From a cf. Phormidesmis sp. LEGE 11477 (GTDB lineage: Bacteria > Cyanobacteriota > Cyanobacteriia > Phormidesmidales > Phormidesmidaceae): a DNA stretch of 64,000 bases. The stretch is taken from positions 62,001 to 126,000 of the forward strand of contig NZ_JADEXO010000001.1 of NCBI RefSeq assembly GCF_015207105.1, read 5' to 3'. Of this stretch, positions 17,641 to 26,557 are shown in pieces (position 1 is the first letter of the stretch; each line of letters opens with the position of its first letter). The notes under the pieces were generated by a model. The model ran no database searches and was not told the DNA's origin. It was given only the letters and a program-made list of their open reading frames with translations. The translations under genes were made by a program, and so were the position numbers.

Positions 17641-18358
17641 TATTGTTTGTTGTTGTCTTGATATCTTTGGGGGTAGAACGGTTGAAACTACTCTCTACTT
17701 GATTAGTGGCACCTTCTTATTCCAGAGTACAGGCTGTAGATACCTATCCTTCCCTACCCTTAGAAGTGGAATATGGCATGTATGCTTTTCTGTTGAAAAA
17801 TGATCGCCGTAGTTTGGTATATACGTGTTATTACTTCTCCGCCTCTTCATTAGTAGGGTTACTCCGAGCTGTCGGTGCTACCTAACTTTTTAGGTGGAAG
17901 TAGATAGGTGAGATGTCGATTTATCGTTAGCTAAGATAGAAGCGCAGCTGAATCGAGCATTCCTAGCAGATGCTTCTTGATTAAATGACCTTTACTATTA
18001 CTTCACAAACCGTTTTTACTTTCAACTTCGTCTAAAGACAAAGACAATTCTTATGTGTCAAGTATATCTTCTGCTATGAAGCGCTGATTTTCTCTTCTGA
18101 CGTCCGCAGGTGGAGACTCGCGATGCGGCGCTGATCTTTCTCTACTACCCGTCTTACTTTGCTCAGACGACAGGCGCTGTGCTGGGCCTACTTTGTACTC
18201 CTCGATGCCTGCTGCTGGCAATTAGTAGATTAACCCTTCCTAAATCAGTGTCTTAGCCAGATAAATAAACCAAAAAGCTCAGCTTCCAAATATTGAACCA
18301 GAGACTAAACTAAATTAGTATTTACGCGCAGATCGACATTCTTTCATCCCCTCAATTT
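17641..18358. other. 718-base stretch without an intact gene
   Basis: No intact coding region is supported. The left part holds the promoter side of the metallophosphoesterase gene. A decayed glycosyltransferase tail is suspected at 18110-18255. The last 100 bases are the leader of the GT2 gene. I see no RNA gene or strong hairpin. Confidence 0.5.
18110..18255 (+). pseudogene. Possible remnant of a glycosyltransferase C-terminus
   Basis: One frame reads AALIFLYYPSYFAQTTGAVL, then a short basic tail and a stop at 18253-18255. The hydrophobic pattern resembles the C-terminal membrane segment of the next gene (LFFLSQVATATGFFWEKW). No upstream coding part survives. It may be the tail of a deleted GT2 paralogue; the match is short and could be chance. 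Confidence 0.3.
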
Positions 18359-19282
18359 GTGATGGACTACCCCAGCTTTTCTATCGTTGTACCGACTTAC
18401 AATCGGCCTTCGCAGCTCCAAGGATGCCTAGAGGCGCTTGCCCAAATTGACTATCCTCGCGATCGCTATCAGGTAGTCGTGGTCGATGACGGCAGCGTGC
18501 AGCCGTTAGATACGGTCGTAGAACCTTTTCAACCGGCGCTAGAGATCAACCTTCTGCGGCAAAAAAATGCAGGACCGGCGGCGGCTAGAAATGCGGGTGC
18601 CCAGGCGGCAAAGGGTGACTACATCGCTTTTACCGATGACGATTGTATGCCAGCAGCCGACTGGCTAGCGCAATTTGCGATCGCACTCGGTGCTCACCCT
18701 GATGCGATGATTGGTGGTCACACGATCAACGCTTTGCCTCAAAACCTGTACTCTTCAGCTTCACAGGCGCTCATTGACTATATTTACGAATACTACGGTT
18801 CGAGCGATGCTGATGTTTTCTTCGCGTCTAATAATATTGCTATGTCGCGATCGCAATTTCTAGAGATTGGCGGCTTTGATATTTCCTTTCCGCTCGCGGC
18901 AGCCGAAGATCGTGAGCTGTGCGATCGCTGGCAGCAGAGCGGCTATCCGATGCAGTATGCGCCTAGCGCAACTATTCAGCACGCCCATGCGCTTTCCCTC
19001 AAATCTTTTTGGCGACAGCACTTTGGCTATGGCAGAGGTGCTTTTTGCTTTCACAAAGCCAGAGCGCAGCGAACAGAAGAAACTATCAAAGTTGAGCCGG
19101 TCAACTTTTACACCGACTTGCTCACCTATCCGATGAAAAACAACCCTATGGAAGAGAGTGGATTTAGCGCTCCTCTGCAGGTGTCGGGCCTGTTTTTTCT
19201 TTCACAGGTGGCGACAGCAACAGGATTCTTCTGGGAGAAATGGACCGCTCAGCGTCAGCAAAATAGCGTCGCAAGTAGCTGA
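18359..19282 (+). CDS. Glycosyltransferase family 2
   Basis: A GT-A fold transferase. The nucleotide-sugar-binding start is FSIVVPTYNRPSQLQGCLEAL, followed by VVVVDDGS, then the metal-binding AFTDDDCMP. The acceptor/catalytic segment is FPLAAAEDRELCDRW, with the ED base. A late H-F-G-Y-G-R-G segment and a weak C-terminal hydrophobic stretch suggest membrane association. Sugar and acceptor cannot be named; relatives build surface polysaccharide. The start is GTG 18359 or ATG 18362. It precedes a membrane glycosyltransferase and probably acts with it. Confidence 0.87.
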   Translation: MMDYPSFSIVVPTYNRPSQLQGCLEALAQIDYPRDRYQVVVVDDGSVQPLDTVVEPFQPALEINLLRQKNAGPAAARNAGAQAAKGDYIAFTDDDCMPAADWLAQFAIALGAHPDAMIGGHTINALPQNLYSSASQALIDYIYEYYGSSDADVFFASNNIAMSRSQFLEIGGFDISFPLAAAEDRELCDRWQQSGYPMQYAPSATIQHAHALSLKSFWRQHFGYGRGAFCFHKARAQRTEETIKVEPVNFYTDLLTYPMKNNPMEESGFSAPLQVSGLFFLSQVATATGFFWEKWTAQRQQNSVASS

Positions 19283-19340
19283 ATGTTTTCTTTCGAGCGG
19301 ATGTTTGTTTTAATTCTGCTGTGCCAGCGCCAAAAAAAGT

Positions 19341-21047
19341 ATGCCTATCAGACCCACTGTACGAAAGCCCGGATACGGACAGCTTTCTTCTAAACGGAAC
19401 AGCCGTACGCTCCGCTCAGTTCTGACGGTTGAGAACGGTCTGATTGTGCTGTTCTTCGTATTGGGTTTAGCCGGCATTCTTAACCATGAGATCTGGCGAG
19501 ATGAGGCTCAAGCTTGGCTAATTTCTAGAGACAGTTCCTCTCTCGCAGACCTATTCTCTAACACTACCTACGAAGGACACCCGATTCTTTGGCACATTTG
19601 TCTATTCGTTATTGCAAAATGGTCGCCTAATCCATTTTTTATGCAGATCTTTCATCTGCTTCTTTCCACGGCTTCGGTTGTGCTAGTAGTCAAATGGTCT
19701 CCGTTTTCCCTATTGCAGAAGGGACTGCTTAGCTTTAGCTATCTGCTTTTTTACGAGTACAGCATTATCAGCCGCAACTATGCAATCGGCATTTTCTTTA
19801 TCTTCTTATTTTGCGTCCTCTATACTCGCCAGCAGCCTAGATACTGGCTACTGGCATTAATTCTAGCTGTGGTCGCCAATGCCAACGCATTTTGCTTTTT
19901 GATTAGTTTTTCGCTGGCCTCGGTGATGTTGTTTCGCCTATGGTGTGAATCATCCGTTTCGCTAGCCACGGCCTTCCGTCGTCAGATGATTCAACCGCTG
20001 GCAATATTGATCACAGGCTGGGGGCTGACGCTGCTACAGCTAACTCGGTTTACCAGGTTGCCAGAAAGAGAGGTTGTCACCGACTCAGCCCAGCGTGCTG
20101 CGAAACGTGCTGCGGAAGGCGCAGACTCTATTCCAGAACCTGTCTCTGATTTTGCTCTAAGTCAGTTTGATCAGGCGATCGCGCTCGTCAATCGACTAGC
20201 CGGGGTCTCCGAACCCTTCACCCGCTCGTACTTGCCAATGATGAGGCCAAAGCTACACTTTTGGACAACGCATTTTTTGCTGGATTCAGAAGGGATAGGC
20301 ACTATCTTTGGCATAAAAATTGGCACGATGATAGCGGCTATTCTAGCGATTGTCTTATTTTTGCTTGCAGTCAAAGCCCTAAGAAGAACACCGCTTTACC
20401 TATGGCTGTATGTCAGTGGCAGTGCTGCGCTCTATAGTCTCTTTATCGCTATCTATAGGGGCAGCAACCGCCATCAGGGGCATCTGATCATTGTCTTGAT
20501 CGTCAGCCTGTGGCTAGCTACCTGGTCTCAAAACAGACCAGAGCAAATCAGAAGGCTACGCTCTAGCTTCACCGGGTTCAAACGCCCCGTTGTCGGTGGG
20601 GCACTGTTGACGCTGCTGTTGGTCTTTCAAAGTGTGGCCAGCGTCCAAGCCTACGCGATGGATATTATCTATCCTTTTTCGGGTAGCCATGCGATCGCCC
20701 AATACATCCAAACTAACCAGCTTGAAGATCTGCCCCTCTTCGCACAGAATGGGCGGATTTCTACTGGCGTCATTAGCTACCTAGATACAGTCGCTTACTA
20801 TGCTCAGCAGAACAAATACGCTAGCTTTGCAGTCAATCCGTATAGAAGAGACGAAGAAACTAACGAGATCGTCTTGGCTAACGTCGAATCCTTCGCCCAG
20901 CAAGAACCAGAATTTTTAATCATTTCTAGAAACCCGATTGACTTTAGCAGCGCCCCTAGACAGGTTGATTTGCTTACAGCAGTAGAAGAAACCATCATTG
21001 CAAATGAAAGACTTTATCTGTATAAAGCTGAAGCGCCCTCTCCCTGA
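19341..21047 (+). CDS. GT-C type membrane glycosyltransferase, family 39-like
   Basis: About ten membrane helices are visible. After the first helix comes HEIWRDEAQAWLISRD, the acidic periplasmic loop typical of PMT/ArnT-like GT-C enzymes that use lipid-linked sugars. It is followed by YEGHPILWH. A soluble C-terminal part starts near residue 450. Such proteins transfer sugars from polyprenyl phosphate on the outer face of the membrane. It sits 58 bases after the GT2 gene on the same strand, so a shared pathway is likely. The exact substrate is unknown. Confidence 0.75.
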   Translation: MPIRPTVRKPGYGQLSSKRNSRTLRSVLTVENGLIVLFFVLGLAGILNHEIWRDEAQAWLISRDSSSLADLFSNTTYEGHPILWHICLFVIAKWSPNPFFMQIFHLLLSTASVVLVVKWSPFSLLQKGLLSFSYLLFYEYSIISRNYAIGIFFIFLFCVLYTRQQPRYWLLALILAVVANANAFCFLISFSLASVMLFRLWCESSVSLATAFRRQMIQPLAILITGWGLTLLQLTRFTRLPEREVVTDSAQRAAKRAAEGADSIPEPVSDFALSQFDQAIALVNRLAGVSEPFTRSYLPMMRPKLHFWTTHFLLDSEGIGTIFGIKIGTMIAAILAIVLFLLAVKALRRTPLYLWLYVSGSAALYSLFIAIYRGSNRHQGHLIIVLIVSLWLATWSQNRPEQIRRLRSSFTGFKRPVVGGALLTLLLVFQSVASVQAYAMDIIYPFSGSHAIAQYIQTNQLEDLPLFAQNGRISTGVISYLDTVAYYAQQNKYASFAVNPYRRDEETNEIVLANVESFAQQEPEFLIISRNPIDFSSAPRQVDLLTAVEETIIANERLYLYKAEAPSP

Positions 21048-21080
21048 CGCACTGGCTCTTTAGCTGATTCTTTTACCGTT

Positions 21081-22037
21081 TCAGTAACGAATTCTAGGAT
21101 CGAGCACGCCATAGAGTAAGTCAGCGACTAGGTTGAACAATACGATGAGAACTGCATAGATAAAAGTAATCGACATAATCACAGGGGTGTCATTGCGAGT
21201 AATCGAGTCGATCAGCAACGAGCCAATGCCCGGCACGCGAAAAACCTGTTCAGTGACGAGCGCACCAGTAAAGACAGTCGGCACATCTAATGCGATTAGC
21301 GTAACGACAGGAATCATAGCGTTGCGAAGCACGTGGCGGACAATAACCTGCCAACTGCTAAGCCCTTTGGCATAGGCCGTACGAACATAGTCCAGGTTGA
21401 GCTGTTCAATCACGGCAGCGCGAATGTAGCGCATGAGTACTGCTGTCTGAAAGAGAGTAAGCACGGCTACAGGCATAATCGACTGTCTAATTTGCTGCCA
21501 CAGGCTGCTGAAACTGTTTACTACTAGCGTGCTGTCATAGATGAAAGGTAGCCAGCCTAACGCAACGCTAAACAACAGAATAAACAGCAGCCCTGTAAAG
21601 AAAGGCGGAATTGAAAAGCCAGCAAAAGCGAAGGTTGTGGCTAGCTGATCTATCCAGGTGTAGCGCTTGAGAGCAGACAGAACCCCTAGTGGAAAGGCCA
21701 CCAAAATAGAACAGAGATAGGCGCTGCCCACCACCCAAAGCGTCGTTGGCAACCGCTGCCAAATGATCTCGCTGACGGGCACAGGGCTAACAAAAGAGTA
21801 ACCCATATTGCCTGTGAAAAAGGCAGTAGCCCACCTGATGTAGCGGATGTAGATAGGCTGATCGAGCCCTAGCGCTCGGCGAATATTCTCTCGTACCTGT
21901 GGTGTAATGGAGGGGCTGTTCGCAAGTTCTCCTAGCGGATCGCCAGGGGCAAGTGATAGAACCAGATAGATCACCATGCTGATGGCGATAAGTGTGGGAA
22001 TGGCGAGCAGACTGCGCTTTAGAAAGTATTTGAGCAT
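21081..22037 (-). CDS. Peptide/nickel-type ABC transporter permease, DppB/OppB-like
   Basis: A 318-residue inner-membrane protein with six helices and the conserved LAPGDPLGELANSP segment after the first helix. It also has a periplasmic GLDQPIYIRY stretch and the EAA loop AYAKGLSSWQVIVRHVLRNA, which contacts the ATPase. The C-terminus LLYGVLDPRIRY is typical for DppB. It lies downstream of a matching binding protein gene on the same strand, while the DppC-like partner lies 15 kb away. No ATP-binding subunit is in the window, so assembly with ATPases encoded elsewhere is inferred. Confidence 0.9.
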   Translation of the reverse strand: MLKYFLKRSLLAIPTLIAISMVIYLVLSLAPGDPLGELANSPSITPQVRENIRRALGLDQPIYIRYIRWATAFFTGNMGYSFVSPVPVSEIIWQRLPTTLWVVGSAYLCSILVAFPLGVLSALKRYTWIDQLATTFAFAGFSIPPFFTGLLFILLFSVALGWLPFIYDSTLVVNSFSSLWQQIRQSIMPVAVLTLFQTAVLMRYIRAAVIEQLNLDYVRTAYAKGLSSWQVIVRHVLRNAMIPVVTLIALDVPTVFTGALVTEQVFRVPGIGSLLIDSITRNDTPVIMSITFIYAVLIVLFNLVADLLYGVLDPRIRY

Positions 22038-22118
22038 GGGCAGTGTTGAATCTATCCTTCAAGAAGATGCAGCGCCAGCAGCTTCGAAATTCAGGTCAAG
22101 TTAGTTCAGCGATAAGCA

Positions 22119-22171
22119 GCCGACTCTATGAGAAGCCGACTCTATGAGAAGGTGAAGCGAGAAGGTGAAGC
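22119..22171. repeat. Nested short tandem duplications
   Basis: A 16-base unit is repeated exactly at 22119-22134 and 22135-22150. Overlapping its end, a 13-base unit (GAGAAGGTGAAGC) is repeated at 22146-22158 and 22159-22171. The site is between the permease gene and the binding-protein gene. Confidence 0.85.
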
Positions 22172-22257
22172 ACCTACGCCGCTGCCCGACTGCAGCAAAA
22201 GCAGCCAGGCTAATCAATCACCTTAGAGACTTACCCGGTGGCTGAGCGGAGCCGAAG

Positions 22258-24111
22258 TCACGTTTTCCCCCAACCGTCCATCTTCCAGGTGCTAGCTGCC
22301 CATGGCGTAAATTCTAGATTAGTCAACCGATTGGCGATCGCATAGGCCTCACTGCGCCGCACCAGCGGAATGAGTGCCACATCTTCGATCAGCAGATCGT
22401 TCATTTCAACAAATAAAGCCACTCTCTTCTCAGGATCGATCTCCTGGGCTAGCTGGTCTAGCAGAGCATCATACTCCGGGTTGCAGTAGCGAGAAGAGTT
22501 TTCTTTTGACCACTGATTTTCTTTTTGCGAAATCTGATCGCAGGCATATAGCTCCATGTACGAATCAGGTTCAGGTGTCTCACTGTCAAAGGCAAAGAGC
22601 TGCAAATCTGCTAGAAAACGATTCACAGAATCAGGGTTGGTCGCATCGCCAAAATATACGCCGGCTTCTACGCTTTTGAGCTCGACAGACATGCCGATCG
22701 ATTCTAGGCTTTGCTTGATAATTTCCTGGGTTTTCTGGCGAACAGGATTCACAGAGCTGGTGAATAACAATTCCATTTCAACGCCGTTCTGATCACGAAT
22801 GCCGTTATCGTTGGTATCGATCCAGCCCGCATCGTCTAAAAGCTGAGCGGCCTGCTGCAGATCGAGCGCATAGGTTGTGTTTGGCGAGGCATACTTCTCG
22901 GGTGCGACGACAAAGTTAGTGGCGACTGTGCCGGCTTCACCATAGAGCTGAGTCGTAATTGTTTCTCTATCGATGGCCAGACTAATGGCTTGGCGAACGG
23001 GTTTTTCTGATAGGAAAGGGTGAGGGGTGTCTTTTTGCGATCGCTCTCCGTCCACTTCTCTATTCGGGTCCGAAAAGTTGATATAAATTCTCTCCATCAT
23101 CGGCTTAAACACGTAGGTCATCTCACCTCGCCCCTCAGCCTCTAACGCTTCGATCACGGCTGGTTCTGCTTGGATATTCCAGGCATAGTCTGCCTCCCCC
23201 GTTTGCAAAACCGCCCGCGCCGCTGAGACGGTATCGCCGCCGCCTTTCATTTCTACCCGGCTAAAACCAGGCGGGTCGCCTCTAAAGTTGGGATTGGGCT
23301 CATAGACAATCGTGTCGTCCGGCTTAAACTCGGTGACCATGAAAGCATTTGTGCCAACGGGGGCTGTATTGCCGGGTGCAGAACGAGCCTGAGCATTGAC
23401 GTAGTCTGCGAAAATATGCTCCGGTAGGATCATGCCGCTGCCGCCGACAAAAGGATTCATCGGGGCAGGGGTGGGCTGCTCAAACGTGATTTTTACAGTG
23501 AGATCGTCTACCGCCTCGACGCTAGCAATTTCACCGTAGAACTCTGTAGAGGTAGAGCCGACTTCAGGGCTGATAATAAATTCGTAGGTGAACACGACAT
23601 CTGCTGCTGTAAACGGTTCGCCGTCTGACCACAGAACCCCTGGTTTTAGCTGCCAGGTGACGGTAGTGCCATCGGCGCTGATGCCGCCGTTTTCGACCGT
23701 AGGAATCTCGGCTGCGAGGACGGGCTCTAGTTCCTCAGCCTTGTTGTAGGCTGCGAGTGGCTCTAAAATCGGACTTGCTGCCTCACGATCTTTTGTGCCT
23801 GGTGATAGATGAGGGTTTAGTGTGGTTGGCGCTTGCCAGTACAGCAGCTTTAGCGTTTGATCGTCGGGTTGCCCATCCACTTGGCCAGAGACCTCTCCAT
23901 TCTGAGCACTGGGTTCGGGGTTGCAAGCTATCAGCGCGCCTATGCCCAGAGCAGAAAGCACAGCCACTGTAAGGCACCGCTGAGCTGACTGCCTAATCAC
24001 CTGCCTGATTGACCGCCTAGTCAGCTGTGTCTTGTTTGTCTTGAGGGGGTCTGCCTTGAGGGGGTCTGCCTTGAGGTTAGTGAGCTGCGTTTTGAGATCG
24101 ATGAGCCGCAT
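22258..24111 (-). CDS. Peptide/nickel ABC transporter substrate-binding lipoprotein
   Basis: A family 5 extracellular solute-binding protein of 617 residues. An unusually long N-terminal region of about 45 polar, basic residues precedes the hydrophobic signal core and lipobox LIAC. The mature part shows the family pattern LLYWQAPTTLNPHLSPGTKD, WSDGEPFTAADVVFTYEF and FLSEKPVRQAISLAIDRE. It would deliver a peptide or similar ligand to the DppB/DppC-type permeases. The extension contains a 15-base tandem duplication (24041-24070) coding LKADP twice, so an internal start nearer the signal is possible, though no good Met is seen. Confidence 0.9.
   Translation of the reverse strand: MRLIDLKTQLTNLKADPLKADPLKTNKTQLTRRSIRQVIRQSAQRCLTVAVLSALGIGALIACNPEPSAQNGEVSGQVDGQPDDQTLKLLYWQAPTTLNPHLSPGTKDREAASPILEPLAAYNKAEELEPVLAAEIPTVENGGISADGTTVTWQLKPGVLWSDGEPFTAADVVFTYEFIISPEVGSTSTEFYGEIASVEAVDDLTVKITFEQPTPAPMNPFVGGSGMILPEHIFADYVNAQARSAPGNTAPVGTNAFMVTEFKPDDTIVYEPNPNFRGDPPGFSRVEMKGGGDTVSAARAVLQTGEADYAWNIQAEPAVIEALEAEGRGEMTYVFKPMMERIYINFSDPNREVDGERSQKDTPHPFLSEKPVRQAISLAIDRETITTQLYGEAGTVATNFVVAPEKYASPNTTYALDLQQAAQLLDDAGWIDTNDNGIRDQNGVEMELLFTSSVNPVRQKTQEIIKQSLESIGMSVELKSVEAGVYFGDATNPDSVNRFLADLQLFAFDSETPEPDSYMELYACDQISQKENQWSKENSSRYCNPEYDALLDQLAQEIDPEKRVALFVEMNDLLIEDVALIPLVRRSEAYAIANRLTNLEFTPWAASTWKMDGWGKT
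24041..24070 (-). repeat. 15-base tandem duplication inside the binding-protein leader
   Basis: Two exact 15-base copies encode LKADP-LKADP in the N-terminal extension of the solute-binding protein. Being a multiple of three, the duplication kept the frame. Confidence 0.85.
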
Positions 24112-24247
24112 ACGATTCCTTGCCTATCCTTGCTTCTGATGATCAAAGCTATGAGCCAAAGTTGCTGTAGTCCGAAGTTATGGTTAGGAGAAACTATAGC
24201 GTGATTTGTCAGCCTCTTCAGAATCTAGCTATTTTGTGGCTGGCCTT

Positions 24248-24892
24248 CTACAGTAGGCTTTCTACGAAAGGGGTGTTCCAAAAGCGCCAGTTTTCTTTGT
24301 TAAACGGCGATCGCCAATGTCGAATCAATGCCGATTCTAGCTGCTGTCTGGCTGTGCGATCGCTCGGTGCTTTTGGCCAGAAGGCGATTCCTAGCTCACT
24401 GCTAAGGCCATGATCGTAGTGAGCCTGACGATAGTTCAGCAGGTAGCGCTTGCAGTCATGTTCACCTTTCCATCGCTGGTTTGATTTGATCGTTTCACCG
24501 ATGTACAAGACTACCGGACGGCTGTGGGCAGTGCTGGCGTAGTCGATCACAAAATACATAGCAGCTACCCCGACATCATCAAACTGCCAGCGCCAAAATT
24601 CAGTGTTTTGCTGGCGTAGCGCAAAGGGATCGATGGTACCCACCAGGCTAGACAACGTAGCTTCGCTGTCGCTGCTGTCGCCATTGCTATGATCAGCGCT
24701 GCCGTCGCCAAATAGACGTCCTTGCTGTTCGATCGTAGCTAGCTGGGTCTGAAAGCCAATCACCCTTTTTTTCCAAGCTTTCAGCTCCGTAAATCCTACT
24801 TTGGTCGGCGGCTGAAAGTTTTTGTAGGTAGAATAGCTAGCTGCCTGCATCGCTGAGTCAGAAAGCAAAAAGGCTTGACGATCTTCGCTCAT
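24248..24892 (-). CDS. GIY-YIG nuclease-like protein
   Basis: A 214-residue protein whose second half fits the GIY-YIG fold. AMYFVID takes the GIY place and VVLYIGET the YIG place. A basic KSNQRWKGEHDCKRY helix follows, then the QLESALIRHW helix with the metal-binding Glu, and PFNKENWRFW with the terminal Asn. The N-terminal 90 residues are helical and unfamiliar. GIY-YIG domains cut DNA in repair, restriction and homing. This one stands alone with no methylase or intron nearby, so its role is open. Confidence 0.65.
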   Translation of the reverse strand: MSEDRQAFLLSDSAMQAASYSTYKNFQPPTKVGFTELKAWKKRVIGFQTQLATIEQQGRLFGDGSADHSNGDSSDSEATLSSLVGTIDPFALRQQNTEFWRWQFDDVGVAAMYFVIDYASTAHSRPVVLYIGETIKSNQRWKGEHDCKRYLLNYRQAHYDHGLSSELGIAFWPKAPSDRTARQQLESALIRHWRSPFNKENWRFWNTPFVESLL

Positions 24893-24966
24893 GGCTGGTC
24901 TGTCACTCTAGATATATCTGACGTTCCAGAATAGAGTACAGCGTATGGCTTTGATTGTCGCGTTTT

Positions 24967-25965
24967 ATGACCCCTCTTAAGAAATCACCTAAAACCGTTC
25001 TCGGCATCGTTTTGGTGCTGCTGAGCGCGGTTGGCTTGGCTGCACAAAACGTCGTTTCTAGGGTCTTTTTTGTCCCGAATCAGATTTTTGGCAGGATTGC
25101 TTTTGGTGGATTCATCACCTCAGAGCTCAGTAATGTGGTGATGCTGCTGGCTATCCGTATGGCGATGATGGCTGTTTTGCTGATGCTGCTTGTGCCCTGG
25201 CTGCATCCTGGAACGTTTACGGCGCTAAAGCGACTGCCGCGATCGCCCCAAGTATTTAGAGCCGCCATAGCCAGCGGATTTTGCATCTTTTGCGGCTTAA
25301 CTTGCCTGTATACCGCTTTGAGTCAGATTGCAGCTGGTGTGGTGATCGCGGCTTTCTTCATCTATCCAGCAATCACAGTGCTTCTAGCGCGCGTCTTTTT
25401 CAACCAGAGACTGCGTCCCTACCAGCTCACTCTGATGATTGTTATCTTCATCGGCGTGGCTTTGACTAATGCCAGTACAACAGCAGCAGCTAGCACCGAT
25501 ATCACCAACACACTTTTAGGACTAAGGCCTGGCCTTTGGGCTGGCTTAGGCGCTGGCCTGTGCTTTGGGCTCTACGGTATCTTCGCCGAGCTTTGCTTAC
25601 AAGACCCAGATCTGCCGCTGCACCCGGTACCTTTCTCCTTGGTCACCTTTATAGGTGTCTCTAGCCTAGCGACTCTTTCGCTTTTGGTCTTGCCGCCTGT
25701 TTCTGTTCTTTTGACTACCTGGCCTCTGATTTTGGTGGCCACGCTTTTCTCCGCTATCTTGACCTTAGTTGCCTACGTGCTTAATAATTTCGGTATTCGC
25801 TACATCGGTGCGTCTCTCACCGCCCTAATCAGCGCTAGTTCCCCTGCCCTGACCGCTCTATTCGCCTGGATTACACTCCAGGAATCTCTCCAACCGCAGC
25901 AAAATGCAGGCGTCGCGCTAGTGACTATCGGGGTTGCTATCTTGAGTCTCAAAGCCAAAGCTTGA
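24967..25965 (+). CDS. EamA/DMT-family transporter
   Basis: Ten membrane helices in two EamA halves, with the typical end-of-half segments: ALSQIAAGVVIAAFFIYPAI in the first half and IRYIGASLTALISASSPALT in the second. These proteins export or import small metabolites such as amino acids or nucleotide sugars; the substrate cannot be read. I prefer ATG at 24967 to a TTG at 24955; neither has a strong ribosome-binding site. It is divergent from the GIY-YIG gene and 36 bases before uraD, which may be co-transcribed. Confidence 0.85.
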   Translation: MTPLKKSPKTVLGIVLVLLSAVGLAAQNVVSRVFFVPNQIFGRIAFGGFITSELSNVVMLLAIRMAMMAVLLMLLVPWLHPGTFTALKRLPRSPQVFRAAIASGFCIFCGLTCLYTALSQIAAGVVIAAFFIYPAITVLLARVFFNQRLRPYQLTLMIVIFIGVALTNASTTAAASTDITNTLLGLRPGLWAGLGAGLCFGLYGIFAELCLQDPDLPLHPVPFSLVTFIGVSSLATLSLLVLPPVSVLLTTWPLILVATLFSAILTLVAYVLNNFGIRYIGASLTALISASSPALTALFAWITLQESLQPQQNAGVALVTIGVAILSLKAKA

Positions 25966-26001
25966 AAAATTGAATTCTGAAGAACTATAGATAAAAAGAC
26001 T

Positions 26002-26499
26002 ATGTCCTATTTCCTTGAGACCATCAACCAGATGACACAGACTGAGTTTGTTTCGGCGCTAGGTACCATTTTTGAAGAGACTCCCTCTATTGCCGAGCAG
26101 GCGTGGCATCAGCGCCCCTTCAGATCTGTTGAAGGGCTGTGGCAAGCCATGGTAGATATTGTCAAAGCAGACTCAGCGGCAGCGCAGCTAGCGCTGATCA
26201 AAGCGCATCCTGACTTGGGTAGTCGAGCAAGCATGGCCGATGCCTCTGTGCAAGAACAGGCAGGCGCGGGGCTTAGCCAAATGAGTGAGAGAAACTATGA
26301 CAGATTTCAGCAGTTAAACGATGCTTACAAGCAGAAGTTTGGATTTCCCTTTGTGATGGCGGTTAAAGGCTACCAGGTAGAAGATATCTTACAAGCTTTT
26401 GAAGACAGGTTAGACAATGACGAGGACAGAGAACGGACGCGATCGCTCTTTGAAATTTTTCAGATTGCCCGATTCCGTTTAGAAGACTGTATTAATTAA
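26002..26499 (+). CDS. uraD: OHCU decarboxylase
   Basis: UraD converts 2-oxo-4-hydroxy-4-carboxy-5-ureidoimidazoline to S-allantoin in urate breakdown. The protein matches the family over its full 165 residues: FVSALGTIFEETPSIAEQAW, the catalytic-histidine segment LIKAHPDLGSRASMAD (H69), FQQLNDAYKQKFGFPFVMAV, and a C-terminal ALRF-like IARFRLEDCIN. Other urate genes are not nearby. It may share a transcript with the EamA transporter, which would fit import or export of a purine catabolite, though that is inference. Confidence 0.92.
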   Translation: MSYFLETINQMTQTEFVSALGTIFEETPSIAEQAWHQRPFRSVEGLWQAMVDIVKADSAAAQLALIKAHPDLGSRASMADASVQEQAGAGLSQMSERNYDRFQQLNDAYKQKFGFPFVMAVKGYQVEDILQAFEDRLDNDEDRERTRSLFEIFQIARFRLEDCIN

Positions 26500-26557
26500 A
26501 AAGGCTGTTAACTGCAAGGCTCTGTTAATTCAGAGACAGTTTTACCTGCGAGAAATT

